A DNA stretch of 34,730 bases, from assembly GCA_937967805.1 (NCBI GenBank), contig CALBTC010000124.1:1-34730 (forward strand), in the 5' to 3' direction. The notes under the pieces are model-generated. The model was not told the DNA's origin, ran no database searches, and was given only the letters and a program-made list of their open reading frames with translations. The position numbers and the translations under genes are program-made. Numbering within the stretch: position 1 is the first letter of the stretch; each line of letters opens with the position of its first letter. Shown here piece after piece: positions 10,202-17,658 of the stretch. This DNA comes from an uncultured Anaerolineaceae bacterium. GTDB lineage: Bacteria; Chloroflexota; Anaerolineae; Promineifilales; Promineifilaceae.

Positions 10202-10239
10202 CGGTAATCGGTAGCCGTTAAACTGATGACCGATTACCG
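10202..10239. repeat. Inverted repeat CGGTAATCGG/CCGATTACCG
   Basis: Perfect 10-bp arms at 10202-10211 and 10230-10239 overlap the 3' end and stop codon of the MerR gene. Further CGGTAA units lie just to the left (from 10179). The same CGGTAATC/GATTACCG theme recurs at 33517-33580, so this is a dispersed repeat, perhaps also acting as an mRNA 3'-end hairpin. Confidence 0.6.
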
Positions 10240-10995
10240 TTCACTCTCCAGGGCCAGGAACAGCCGGGCCAGAATAAAGGCGCTGTCGCCGGTGGCCACG
10301 AGGAGAAAACCTTCGTCGTTGTGGAAAAATTGGGGGGCGGCGTTGGTGTGCAAATCGCAGTTGGCTTCCAGCTGGGTGAGCCGGCGCAGGGCATTGCCAA
10401 TTTCAGGGTCGCTGCTGACGACGAGGATGTGGTAAGCGTCATTTTCCTGCCAGATGTGGACGTGCTGGCCGCGCAGGGTGTTGAGGAGATGGTGGCCAAC
10501 GGCCGTATTCAACACGCATCCTCCATAATGTCCCAACCAATCCAGCAGCGTACTGGCCGGCGTTTGTGCTGCGGGGTGCGAACAGAGCCTGGCCAGCAGC
10601 TCGTTAATTTGTTCCTGGTGCAGGGGGGATTGGCGCGACTGCACGTCCTGCAGAAACAGATCGAGTTCGTGGCGCATCACCAACAGTTCGGTGAGCTGCT
10701 TTTCCAGGGCGATGAACCGGTTTTCCGCCAGTTCACTCAACGTGCCGCTGTCGATTTTGCCTTTATCCCAACCGCCCAGCAGCGTGCTGATGTCGGCCAA
10801 AGAGAAGCCCAGCCGCTGGGCGCGCTGAATGAGATGGAGCCGTTCGGCCGTTTCTGGTTTGTACAACCGATAGCCGGCCTCGGTACGGCCGTGTGGCGTG
10901 AGCAGCCCTTCCTTTTCATAGTAGCGCAGGGTGGAGGGGCGCGTCTGGGCCAGGTCTGCCAGTTGGCCGATGGTAAGAAGATCGTCTTGAGTCAT
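10234..10995 (-). CDS. MerR-family metal-responsive transcriptional regulator with an extra C-terminal domain
   Basis: A 253-aa regulator. Residues 5-75 are a canonical MerR winged helix (LLTIGQLADLAQTRPSTLRYYEKEGLL, then GYRLY), followed by the dimerization coiled coil to about 118. Typical MerR metal sensors end near 130-150 aa. Here about 130 more residues follow, with Cys138-Ser-His140, Cys160 and Cys213, which could bind metal or form a separate sensor domain. The gene lies 173 nt upstream of the P1B ATPase on the same strand, and the spacer between them has a MerR-type promoter. This makes ZntR/CadR/PbrR-like control of metal efflux the best inference. The start ATG 10993-10995 has only a weak GGTGGT-like ribosome binding site. 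Confidence 0.88.
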   Translation of the reverse strand: MTQDDLLTIGQLADLAQTRPSTLRYYEKEGLLTPHGRTEAGYRLYKPETAERLHLIQRAQRLGFSLADISTLLGGWDKGKIDSGTLSELAENRFIALEKQLTELLVMRHELDLFLQDVQSRQSPLHQEQINELLARLCSHPAAQTPASTLLDWLGHYGGCVLNTAVGHHLLNTLRGQHVHIWQENDAYHILVVSSDPEIGNALRRLTQLEANCDLHTNAAPQFFHNDEGFLLVATGDSAFILARLFLALESER

Positions 10996-11045
10996 ACCAC
11001 CATATTAATCTGTAACTGAAATTTTGCCATGTTTCTCCGGTGCTG

Positions 11046-11084
11046 TTGCCTGGAACTAAGGTGTGGCTTAATTAGTCCAGGCAA
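11046..11084. repeat. Inverted repeat in the divergent merR / metal-uptake intergenic region
   Basis: TTGCCTGGA (11046-11054) and TCCAGGCAA (11076-11084) are perfect 9-bp arms, extended inward by CTAA/TTAG with one bulged base. It lies between the divergent MerR gene and the ABC uptake operon, upstream of that operon's promoter. It could be a regulator site or a hairpin in the merR leader. The function is not shown by sequence. Confidence 0.5.
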
Positions 11085-11088
11085 AATA

Positions 11089-11104
11089 TTTAGATGTATC
11101 TAAA
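11089..11104 (+). promoter_or_regulatory. Palindromic operator candidate TTTAGAT-GT-ATCTAAA
   Basis: Perfect 7-bp arms with a 2-bp centre, 6 bp upstream of the -35 box of the metal uptake operon. The size and sequence style resemble DtxR/MntR-family metalloregulator boxes. A related CTAAAT...ATTTAG pair (11122-11142) overlaps the promoter spacer and -10 box, where a repressor would block polymerase. Confidence 0.55.
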
Positions 11105-11110
11105 ATTATT

Positions 11111-11138
11111 TTGACAGCGTACTAAATATGTTTATAAT
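11111..11138 (+). promoter_or_regulatory. Consensus sigma-70 promoter of the Mn/Zn ABC operon
   Basis: TTGACA (11111-11116), 16-bp spacer, TATAAT (11133-11138). Both hexamers are perfect, predicting very strong expression unless repressed, which fits metal-repressed control. The leader to the TTG start at 11231 is about 85 nt. Confidence 0.8.
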
Positions 11139-11230
11139 TTAGCCCGTTAATTAGATATTCTTAAAAAACATATTAGTCATTAATACCTTTTAGCTGACTG
11201 ATTCAACAACACAACACATCGGAGGATAAA

Positions 11231-12325
11231 TTGTCTAAGAATAAACTGACACTCATTTTTTTATTATTGCTTCTGCTAACGGCCGTTGCCTGTGGCGGCA
11301 CGGCCGAAAGCAGCTCAACAGAGCCACCGGCAGACGAAGTGGCTGCTAACGGCTCCGGTGTCTATACCGATGGTGCCTTCAAGATTGTGGCCACCACGAC
11401 TCAGGCATTCGATATCGCCCAGATTCTCACCGAAGGTGTGGACAACGTCGAGATTACGCCGCTCATGGGGGCTGGCGTAGACCCCCATCTGTACCAGCCG
11501 ACCGAATCGGATATCGCCGCCATGAATGAGGCCGATATGGTGATTTTCAGCGGCCTTTTCCTTGAAGGCCAGTTCGACACCGTTTTTGCCGCGCTGCGCG
11601 AGCAGGGCGTTCTTATTCATGCCATGAGCGAGCCAGTGAAGCAGGGTGGGTTCACCATCGGCGGCTTTGAGCTGTCCGACGAGCTGGTAGACGTAGACGA
11701 TCCCCACTTCTGGTTTGATCCGCGCAACTGGGAACTAACCGTCACCGATTTGGGTGAGGCGCTGGCCGAAATTGACCCGGACAACAGCGATACCTACACG
11801 GCCAACGCCGCTAACTACGCGGCGATGATGTCCCCGCTCTATGAATGGGCCAACGATGGTCTGCGCTCGGTGCCTGAGGGGCAGCGCTATCTGGTCACCT
11901 CGCACGACGCCTTCCAATATTTTGGCGCGGCTTTTGGCTGGCAAATGGAAGCCATCCAGGGCTTAAGCACCGAAGATGAAGCCGGTGTAGGCGACATTCA
12001 GGGCACGGTTGATTTTATTATCGCCAACCAGATTCCGGTTGTGTTTGTCGAGAGCAGCATTCCGCCGGACACTATTGAAGCGGTCATTGAAGCGGTGGCG
12101 GCTGAAGGCGGCTCGGTGCGTATTGGCGTGCGCGAGATGTATTCAGATGCGATGGGTGAACCGGGCACGTTTGCCGGAACCTACGTGGGCATGTTGGCGA
12201 CGAATGCATACACTGTGCTGCAATCTTACCAGTGCGCCGGGGTTGCGGTCACCATTCCTGAGTGGCCCGCCGATTTAACGCCCACGCCGCCTGAAGAATT
12301 ATTGAACGTGGATTGTGCTGAATAA
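11231..12325 (+). CDS. Metal ABC transporter substrate-binding lipoprotein (TroA/ZnuA type)
   Basis: A 364-aa binding protein. It starts at TTG 11231, 5 nt after a perfect GGAGG. A lipoprotein signal ends ...TAVAC, with lipidated Cys21 followed by a Ser/Glu/Pro-rich linker. Expected cluster A-I metal ligands are all present: His86 (GVDPHLYQP), His159 (DPHFWFDP), His225 (TSHDAFQYF) and Asp306 (YSDAMGEPG). A His third ligand points to the ZnuA/TroA ligand set rather than the His-His-Glu-Asp set of PsaA, so zinc, manganese or both are possible. There is no His-rich loop of the kind seen in many ZnuA proteins. It is the first gene of a four-gene operon. Confidence 0.93.
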   Translation: MSKNKLTLIFLLLLLLTAVACGGTAESSSTEPPADEVAANGSGVYTDGAFKIVATTTQAFDIAQILTEGVDNVEITPLMGAGVDPHLYQPTESDIAAMNEADMVIFSGLFLEGQFDTVFAALREQGVLIHAMSEPVKQGGFTIGGFELSDELVDVDDPHFWFDPRNWELTVTDLGEALAEIDPDNSDTYTANAANYAAMMSPLYEWANDGLRSVPEGQRYLVTSHDAFQYFGAAFGWQMEAIQGLSTEDEAGVGDIQGTVDFIIANQIPVVFVESSIPPDTIEAVIEAVAAEGGSVRIGVREMYSDAMGEPGTFAGTYVGMLATNAYTVLQSYQCAGVAVTIPEWPADLTPTPPEELLNVDCAE

Positions 12326-12334
12326 GCAAAACTA

Positions 12335-12410
12335 ACCGCGGAGGACGCGGAGAACACGGAGAAAACAGTAATCGGAAAAAATCTCTGCGCTCTCCGCGCT
12401 CTCCGCTGTG
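12335..12410. repeat. Imperfect inverted repeat within the ABC operon
   Basis: CCGCGGAGGACGCGGAGAAC on the left is an imperfect reverse complement of the CTCTGCGCTCTCCGCGCTCTCC region on the right, with an AT-rich loop. It fills the only sizeable gap in the operon, between the binding-protein and ATPase genes. It could protect the upstream mRNA so that the binding protein is made in excess, or be a passive dispersed repeat. Confidence 0.6.
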
Positions 12411-12434
12411 AAAAAATATCAAGGAACTGAAGTT

Positions 12435-13229
12435 ATGAGTGATAAACAAGAAACGGCCGTACCCCACAACCCAACCATCGCCCTGGTTATCGACGACTTG
12501 ACCGTGGCCTACAGCAGCAAACCGGCCATTTGGGACGTCGATTTAAAAGTGCCCGAAGGTGTATTGATGGCTATCGTGGGCCCCAACGGTGCTGGTAAAA
12601 GCACATTAATCAAAGCGGCGCTCAATCTTATCCCCCGCGCGGCGGGCACGGTGCGCTTTTATGGCCTGCCCTACGAAAAGGCGCGCAGCTTTGTCGGCTA
12701 CGTGCCGCAGCGCGGCAGCGTCGATTGGGATTTTCCCACCTCGGTGCTGGACGTGGTGATGATGGGACTGTATGGCAAACTGGGCTGGTTTCGCCGTCCG
12801 GGGCGCAAGGAGCATGAGCTGGCCATGCATGCCCTGGAGCAGGTGGGCTTGCAGGATTTTGCCCACCGGCAAATTAGTCAGCTTTCCGGCGGGCAGCAGC
12901 AGCGCACTTTCCTGGCGCGGGCGCTGGTGCAGGATGCCCAAATTTATTTTATGGATGAGCCGTTTGCGGCCGTAGACGCCGTGACGGAACGGGCCATCAT
13001 CGCCATCATGCGCGAGCTGCGCGAACGGGGTAAAACCGTGCTGGTGGTCCACCACGATTTGCAAACGGTGGAAGAATATTTTGACTGGGTGACGCTGCTC
13101 AACGTGGAGGTAGTGGCCAGTGGCCCCATCGGCACCACGTTTACGCCGGAGAAGCTGCGCAAAACGTACGGCGGGCGCGTTTCTTACCTGCATGAAGAGA
13201 ACGCCCAGACGGTGATGGAGACAGGATAA
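12435..13229 (+). CDS. Metal ABC transporter ATPase (ZnuC/MntA-like)
   Basis: A 264-aa ABC ATPase that powers Mn/Zn import. Visible motifs: Walker A GPNGAGKST, Q-loop in GYVPQRGSVDWDFPTSV (the RGSVDWDFP form is common in Mn/Zn transporters), signature LSGGQQQR, Walker B IYFMDEPFAAVD and H-loop VVHHDL. I chose ATG 12435 because AAGGA lies 9 nt upstream. A longer frame from GTG 12408 would begin inside the repeat and lacks a ribosome binding site. Its stop overlaps the next gene's ATG (TAATG), indicating translational coupling. Confidence 0.94.
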   Translation: MSDKQETAVPHNPTIALVIDDLTVAYSSKPAIWDVDLKVPEGVLMAIVGPNGAGKSTLIKAALNLIPRAAGTVRFYGLPYEKARSFVGYVPQRGSVDWDFPTSVLDVVMMGLYGKLGWFRRPGRKEHELAMHALEQVGLQDFAHRQISQLSGGQQQRTFLARALVQDAQIYFMDEPFAAVDAVTERAIIAIMRELRERGKTVLVVHHDLQTVEEYFDWVTLLNVEVVASGPIGTTFTPEKLRKTYGGRVSYLHEENAQTVMETG

Positions 13230-14560
13230 TGTTGGCCAGACTTTCTGCAGAAGACCGGCGTGTCTGGCTGTTGATAGGGGTCATTGCCCTGATTGCGGTG
13301 CTGTTTTTGCCGTTTAGCCAGCTTGTCTTGAATGTTCGTTACGATTACACGCTGCGCACGGTGGCCGTGGGCGGTTCGCTGCTGGGCGTTGTGAGCGGTG
13401 TGCTGGGCTGCTTTGCCGTGCTGCGCCAGCAAAGCTTGATGGGGGATGCGCTCTCCCACGCCGCTTTGCCCGGTGTGGCCATCGCTTTTTTGCTGTTTGG
13501 CCGGGAACTGGGTTTTTTGCTCATCGGGGCGTTTATTGCCAGTTGGCTGGGCGTGCAGTTCATCAACATGGTGACTGGCACAACGCGCATCAAGCAAGAT
13601 ACGGCGATGGGCATTGTGCTGGCCGCCTGGTTTGCTGCCGGCATTGCCCTGCTGGCCTATATTCAGGCCCGTCCGGATGCCAGCCAGGCCGGATTGGACA
13701 CCTTCATCTTTGGCCAGGCGGCAGCCATTGTGGAAAACGACGTGCGGCTGATCGCCGGCGTCGGCGCGGTTGCCTTTGTGCTGTTGGCCCTGTTCTGGAA
13801 AGAGTTCAAGCTGATCACGTTTGACGCCGAGTTTGCCGGGGCGAATGGGTTCCGTGTGAACCTGTTTAGTATGCTGCTGTCTACGCTGATTGTGGTGGCA
13901 ATTGTGCTGGGCTTGCAGTTGGCCGGCGTCATTTTGATGGTAGGGATGTTGATTGCCCCCGGCATTGCCGCCCGCCAGTGGACCAACAAATTGACGCAGA
14001 TGGTGATTTTAGCGGCCGTTTTTGGCGCATTTGCCGGTGGTACAGGGGCAATCATCAGCGCCGTAGACACCGACGTGCCCACAGGCCCGATGATTATCGT
14101 GGTCGCTTTTCTACTGGTAGTCATTTCGATTGGCTTTGCGCCGGGGCGGGGGCTGGTCTGGTCGCTGCTGCGGCAGCGCGGCGACCGGCGGCGCTTTGCG
14201 GCACAGACGGTACTGAATGATATGTTTCATTATGCGTATGATCATGGTTCGCTGGAGACGGCCGTTCCCCAAAAATTCCTGCTCGGCGTCAGCGGCAACA
14301 TTGCCAATTTGGGGCTCAAGCGGCTGCTGCGCCAGGGGTACGTGCAGCAGGATGGTGAGAGCTGGCGGTTGACGGACGCCGGCGCTGAAGTGGCGGCGCA
14401 CCAGGCGCAAAACGCGCTGCTGTGGGATGTATACCGCCAATACAATGAAACCTTGAACTTACCGCTGATTGCCGAAAATCGGCAGCAGGACATACGCCAG
14501 CTTTTACCGGAAACGGCCGTGGCCCAACTAGAACAAAAACTGGAAGAAGGCGTTCACTGA
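13229..14560 (+). CDS. Metal ABC transporter permease fused to a C-terminal DtxR-like winged-helix domain
   Basis: A 443-aa protein. Residues 12-310 form an ABC-3 family permease with about eight to nine helices (motifs LRQQSLMGDALSHAALPGVA and GLQLAGVILMVGMLIAPGIAARQ). Ordinary MntB/TroC/ZnuB permeases stop near 280-300 aa. Here residues about 320-443 form a soluble tail, with LGVSGNIANLGLKRLLRQGYVQQDG and WRLTDAGAEVAAHQAQNALLWDVY. These look like the recognition helix, wing and following helix of an iron-dependent (DtxR/MntR) repressor. Such permease-regulator fusions are known in metal transporters but their role is little studied. It is coupled to both neighbours by 1-nt overlaps. Confidence 0.9.
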   Translation: MLARLSAEDRRVWLLIGVIALIAVLFLPFSQLVLNVRYDYTLRTVAVGGSLLGVVSGVLGCFAVLRQQSLMGDALSHAALPGVAIAFLLFGRELGFLLIGAFIASWLGVQFINMVTGTTRIKQDTAMGIVLAAWFAAGIALLAYIQARPDASQAGLDTFIFGQAAAIVENDVRLIAGVGAVAFVLLALFWKEFKLITFDAEFAGANGFRVNLFSMLLSTLIVVAIVLGLQLAGVILMVGMLIAPGIAARQWTNKLTQMVILAAVFGAFAGGTGAIISAVDTDVPTGPMIIVVAFLLVVISIGFAPGRGLVWSLLRQRGDRRRFAAQTVLNDMFHYAYDHGSLETAVPQKFLLGVSGNIANLGLKRLLRQGYVQQDGESWRLTDAGAEVAAHQAQNALLWDVYRQYNETLNLPLIAENRQQDIRQLLPETAVAQLEQKLEEGVH

Positions 14561-16059
14561 TGGTTCAAATTGAAGAATTTTTCATTCCGTTTTTACTCAA
14601 CTTTTTTGATCAGGCGGTCATCAACAGCTTTTTGCGCGATCCGCAAAACACCGCCACCATCATTGGCGGCCTGATTGCCGTGTCCGGCGCGCTGCTGGGC
14701 ACCTTTTTGCTGCTGCGCGGCATGTCGCTCACCAGCGACGCCATCAGCCACACCGTGCTGCTGGGCATTGTGGTTGCCTTCTTGATATTAACATCGTGGT
14801 TTCAGCAGGAACCGGACTTAAGCTCGCCCTGGCTGATCATCGGGGCGGCGCTGGCCGGCGTGGCCACGGTGGTGCTGACCGAAGCGATTTACCGTTCTGG
14901 CCTGGTAAAACAGGATGCCGCCCTGGGACTGGCCTTTCCCCTGCTCTTTGCCATCGCCGTTATTCTTATTTCGCGCTATGTGCAGGATGTGCACCTGGAT
15001 GAAGACGCGGTGATGGTTGGCGAAATTGGCGTGGCCTGGGCCGATACCAACAGCCATTGCCTGGAAAACTGCGAAACTGTTACCATCACCCCCGACGATC
15101 CCCAGGCTGAGATCATCCGTCGCTGCACCAACTGCCGCGAGCTGGCCATCACCCCCCGCGATGAAGGGGCCGAATTTACGGAGACGTGTGCCAACTGCGG
15201 CACCTACAGCCCGGCGCAGGCGTGGCAGGCCGGTCTGCTGGAAACGGAACCGCTGCTCGTCTTCTGGCCAAAATCGATCACCGTGATGCTGCTCATCACC
15301 ATATTGACGCTGGTTTTTGTGACGCTCTTTTTTAAGGAACTGAAGCTCTCCACGTTTGATCCGGCGCTGGCGGCGGCGTTGGGCTTTCGGCCCACTTTGT
15401 TGAATTATGCTCTCATGATCACAGTGAGTCTGGTGGCCGTGGGTGCGTTTGAGGCCGTTGGCTCTATTCTGGTGATCGCCTTCTTTATCATTCCCCCGGC
15501 AGCCGCTTACCTGCTTACCGACAATCTCACCCGGATGCTGATTTACAGCTCAGCCATCGGTGCCGCCGGCGCTTACTTTGGCTACGATTTGGCGCGCGGC
15601 AGCTTTTTGGGGTTGTTCCAGTTGGATACTGTTTTAGCGGGCCTTAACCGGCTGTTGAATTTGGGCTTGCTTGAGGAGTGGGATTCATCAATTTCGGCGT
15701 CGATGGTGCTGATGATTTTCTTCTTTTTCCTGGCTTCCTGGATTCTTTCGCCCAAATATGGTTTGGTGTCTACCATGCTGCGGCGCAAGCGGCAGCAGCG
15801 CAGCTTTGATAACCAGGTGGTATTGGCCCACATTCACAATCACGAAGGCACGGCTTCTGCCCAGGATGAGCTGGCAGTGAACACATTGTACCATCATTTT
15901 CGCTGGTCGCCGCAAAAAACCAGACGCATACTGAATCAACTGCAAGCGCGCAACATGGTTCACGTTGATGCCGACCAGGTGCACCTGACGGCCAGAGGGA
16001 AAAATCGGGTACAGACGTTCCGTGAAACCCAGTTGGCCCGCGAAACGGTGATTCCCTGA
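14560..16059 (+). CDS. Second metal ABC permease with a six-Cys insert and C-terminal winged helix
   Basis: A 499-aa ABC-3 permease (LLRGMSLTSDAISHTVLLGIV; FFKELKLSTFDPALAAALGF; GAFEAVGSILVIAFFIIPPAAA). After HLDEDAVMVGEIGVAW, where family members soon enter the next helix, about 70 extra residues (160-232) appear. They contain Cys167-x3-Cys171, Cys189-TN-Cys192 and Cys210-AN-Cys213, a zinc-ribbon-like arrangement. The C-terminus (about 418-499) is a winged-helix-like tail (HFRWSPQKTRRILNQLQARNMVHVDADQVHLTARGKNRV). It probably forms a heterodimeric channel with the preceding permease. It is the last gene of the operon; no terminator is obvious after it. Confidence 0.9.
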   Translation: MVQIEEFFIPFLLNFFDQAVINSFLRDPQNTATIIGGLIAVSGALLGTFLLLRGMSLTSDAISHTVLLGIVVAFLILTSWFQQEPDLSSPWLIIGAALAGVATVVLTEAIYRSGLVKQDAALGLAFPLLFAIAVILISRYVQDVHLDEDAVMVGEIGVAWADTNSHCLENCETVTITPDDPQAEIIRRCTNCRELAITPRDEGAEFTETCANCGTYSPAQAWQAGLLETEPLLVFWPKSITVMLLITILTLVFVTLFFKELKLSTFDPALAAALGFRPTLLNYALMITVSLVAVGAFEAVGSILVIAFFIIPPAAAYLLTDNLTRMLIYSSAIGAAGAYFGYDLARGSFLGLFQLDTVLAGLNRLLNLGLLEEWDSSISASMVLMIFFFFLASWILSPKYGLVSTMLRRKRQQRSFDNQVVLAHIHNHEGTASAQDELAVNTLYHHFRWSPQKTRRILNQLQARNMVHVDADQVHLTARGKNRVQTFRETQLARETVIP

Positions 16060-16065
16060 CAGAAA

Positions 16066-16095
16066 TTGGCGCGCTGCCCGCAAACCGCTTATACT
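16066..16095 (+). promoter_or_regulatory. Candidate promoter for the DEAD-box helicase
   Basis: TTGGCG (16066-16071), 18-bp spacer, TATACT (16090-16095). It would give a leader of roughly 95 nt before the GTG start. Confidence 0.5.
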
Positions 16096-16196
16096 GACGC
16101 ATTCTGCCTGCATAAAATCAATAAACAACGAGCAGGCTTAGACTAACGAAGGGCTGAGATTGGACCTTGGCTCAAGGCAGTCAAGGAGCAATTTCA

Positions 16197-17480
16197 GTGA
16201 GTTTTACCCAATTTTCGCTTGATCCACGCCTGGAAACGGGCATTAAAGATGTCGGCTTTACCGAGCCGACACCCATTCAGCAGCAGGCCATTCCCCACGT
16301 TTTAGCCGAATCGGATTTACTTGGTTTGGCGCAGACAGGTACGGGCAAAACGGCCGCTTTCCTTCTTCCCATCCTGCAGCGCCTCACCCGTGGACCGCTG
16401 CGCCAGGTGCGGGCGCTCATCGTCGCCCCCACGCGCGAACTGGCCGAACAGATTCACCAAACGGCCGTTGATCTGGGCAAATACACCAAAATCCGCAGCG
16501 CCACCGTTTACGGCGGCGTCGGCAAAAAAGGGCAAATTGATGCCCTGCGGCGCGGCGTGGAAATTGTCGTTGCCTGCCCCGGCCGGCTGCTCGATTTGGC
16601 CGGTGAAAAGCAGATTGATCTCTCTAAAGTAGAAGTGCTGGTGCTGGATGAGGCGGACCGCATGTGCGACATGGGTTTTTTGCCCGACATTCGTCGCATC
16701 CTCAAGCTGGTGCCGAACCGGCAGCAAACTCTCTTCTTCTCAGCCACCATGCCCGATGACATCCGCGAACTGGCCGACGACATTCTAAACGATCCGGTTA
16801 CCGTGCAAATTGGCCTGATTGCCCCGGCCAAAACAGTGTCCCACGCACTTTACCCTGTGCCCAGCGGCATGAAGAAAAACCTGCTGTTCACCATGCTGGA
16901 TGAGATGGCCACCGGGCGCGTGCTGGTCTTCACCCGCACCAAGCGACGGGCTCGATTTTTGGCGCGTGATTTAGACAAGAAAGGCTACAAGGCGGAGGCG
17001 CTGCAAGGGAACATGTCGCAGAACCGGCGTCAAAAAGCGATGGATGGTTTCCGCAGCGGCAAGTATGATATTTTGGTGGCGACCGATATTGCCGCTAGAG
17101 GCATTGACGTGGCCGAAATCTCGCATGTGATCAATTTTGACATGCCGGATACGGTGGATGCGTATACACATAGAATCGGCCGTACGGGCCGGGCGGCTGA
17201 AGAAGGGGATGCCTTCACCTTCGCCACCGATGACGACGCGGCCATGGTGCGCGACATTGAGCGCGTGCTGAAAACGCGGCTGGAACGGCGGCGCTGGCCC
17301 GATTTTGATTACGGCAGTTTTGATCCGGAAAAAGCGCTTGTGCCTGCGCAAAATGGCAGACCGAATCGGGACGATGGCAGTAAGCCACGCGGCAACTATT
17401 CGCGGCGGTCTAGTAACAAAAATGGCTCGTCAAGGCGACGACAACAGGGGGGGCGCACCAACAATCGTGGCCGAAGATAG
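16197..17480 (+). CDS. DEAD-box ATP-dependent RNA helicase (RhlE-like)
   Basis: A 427-aa RNA helicase. Motifs in order: Q motif with FTEPTPIQQQAIP, Walker A AQTGTGKT, PTRELAEQ, DEAD, SAT, then in RecA2 VFTRTKRRA, ATDIAARGIDV and HRIGRTGRA. The last ~50 residues are Arg/Asn/Gly/Ser-rich, a basic RNA-binding tail typical of RhlE/CsdA-like proteins in ribosome assembly or cold adaptation. The start GTG 16197 has AAGGAG 8 nt upstream. An in-frame TTG at 16167 would add ten residues but lacks a good ribosome binding site. Confidence 0.94.
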   Translation: MSFTQFSLDPRLETGIKDVGFTEPTPIQQQAIPHVLAESDLLGLAQTGTGKTAAFLLPILQRLTRGPLRQVRALIVAPTRELAEQIHQTAVDLGKYTKIRSATVYGGVGKKGQIDALRRGVEIVVACPGRLLDLAGEKQIDLSKVEVLVLDEADRMCDMGFLPDIRRILKLVPNRQQTLFFSATMPDDIRELADDILNDPVTVQIGLIAPAKTVSHALYPVPSGMKKNLLFTMLDEMATGRVLVFTRTKRRARFLARDLDKKGYKAEALQGNMSQNRRQKAMDGFRSGKYDILVATDIAARGIDVAEISHVINFDMPDTVDAYTHRIGRTGRAAEEGDAFTFATDDDAAMVRDIERVLKTRLERRRWPDFDYGSFDPEKALVPAQNGRPNRDDGSKPRGNYSRRSSNKNGSSRRRQQGGRTNNRGRR

Positions 17481-17503
17481 TTTGCTTGTGGGCAAGGAAA
17501 GTT

Positions 17504-17658
17504 ATGAGCGAAGAATTACTGAAACAGATAACTTCTAAATGGGTTGATTGAGCGCGCCCTGGACCCTGATGATCGCCGGCGTTTCAACATTGGCCTGACG
17601 GACAACGGGCGGGCCCTCGTTGAGCAGCATACGCGCAATCATCTTAAAACCATCGATC
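17504..17658 (+). pseudogene. MarR-family regulator remnant (central part deleted)
   Basis: AAGGAAA at 17494 precedes an ATG at 17504 that reads MSEELLKQITS and stops at 17549-17551. In another frame, overlapping its end, the sequence reads NGLIERALDPDDRRRFNIGLTDNGRALVEQH, the wing and following helix of a MarR protein (the D-DRR-x-x-x-LT motif). So the start and the end of a marR gene are present while roughly 80-100 codons between them, including the recognition helix, are missing. The tail runs without a stop into an ABC exporter fragment. It is decayed and should not encode a working repressor. Confidence 0.7.
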
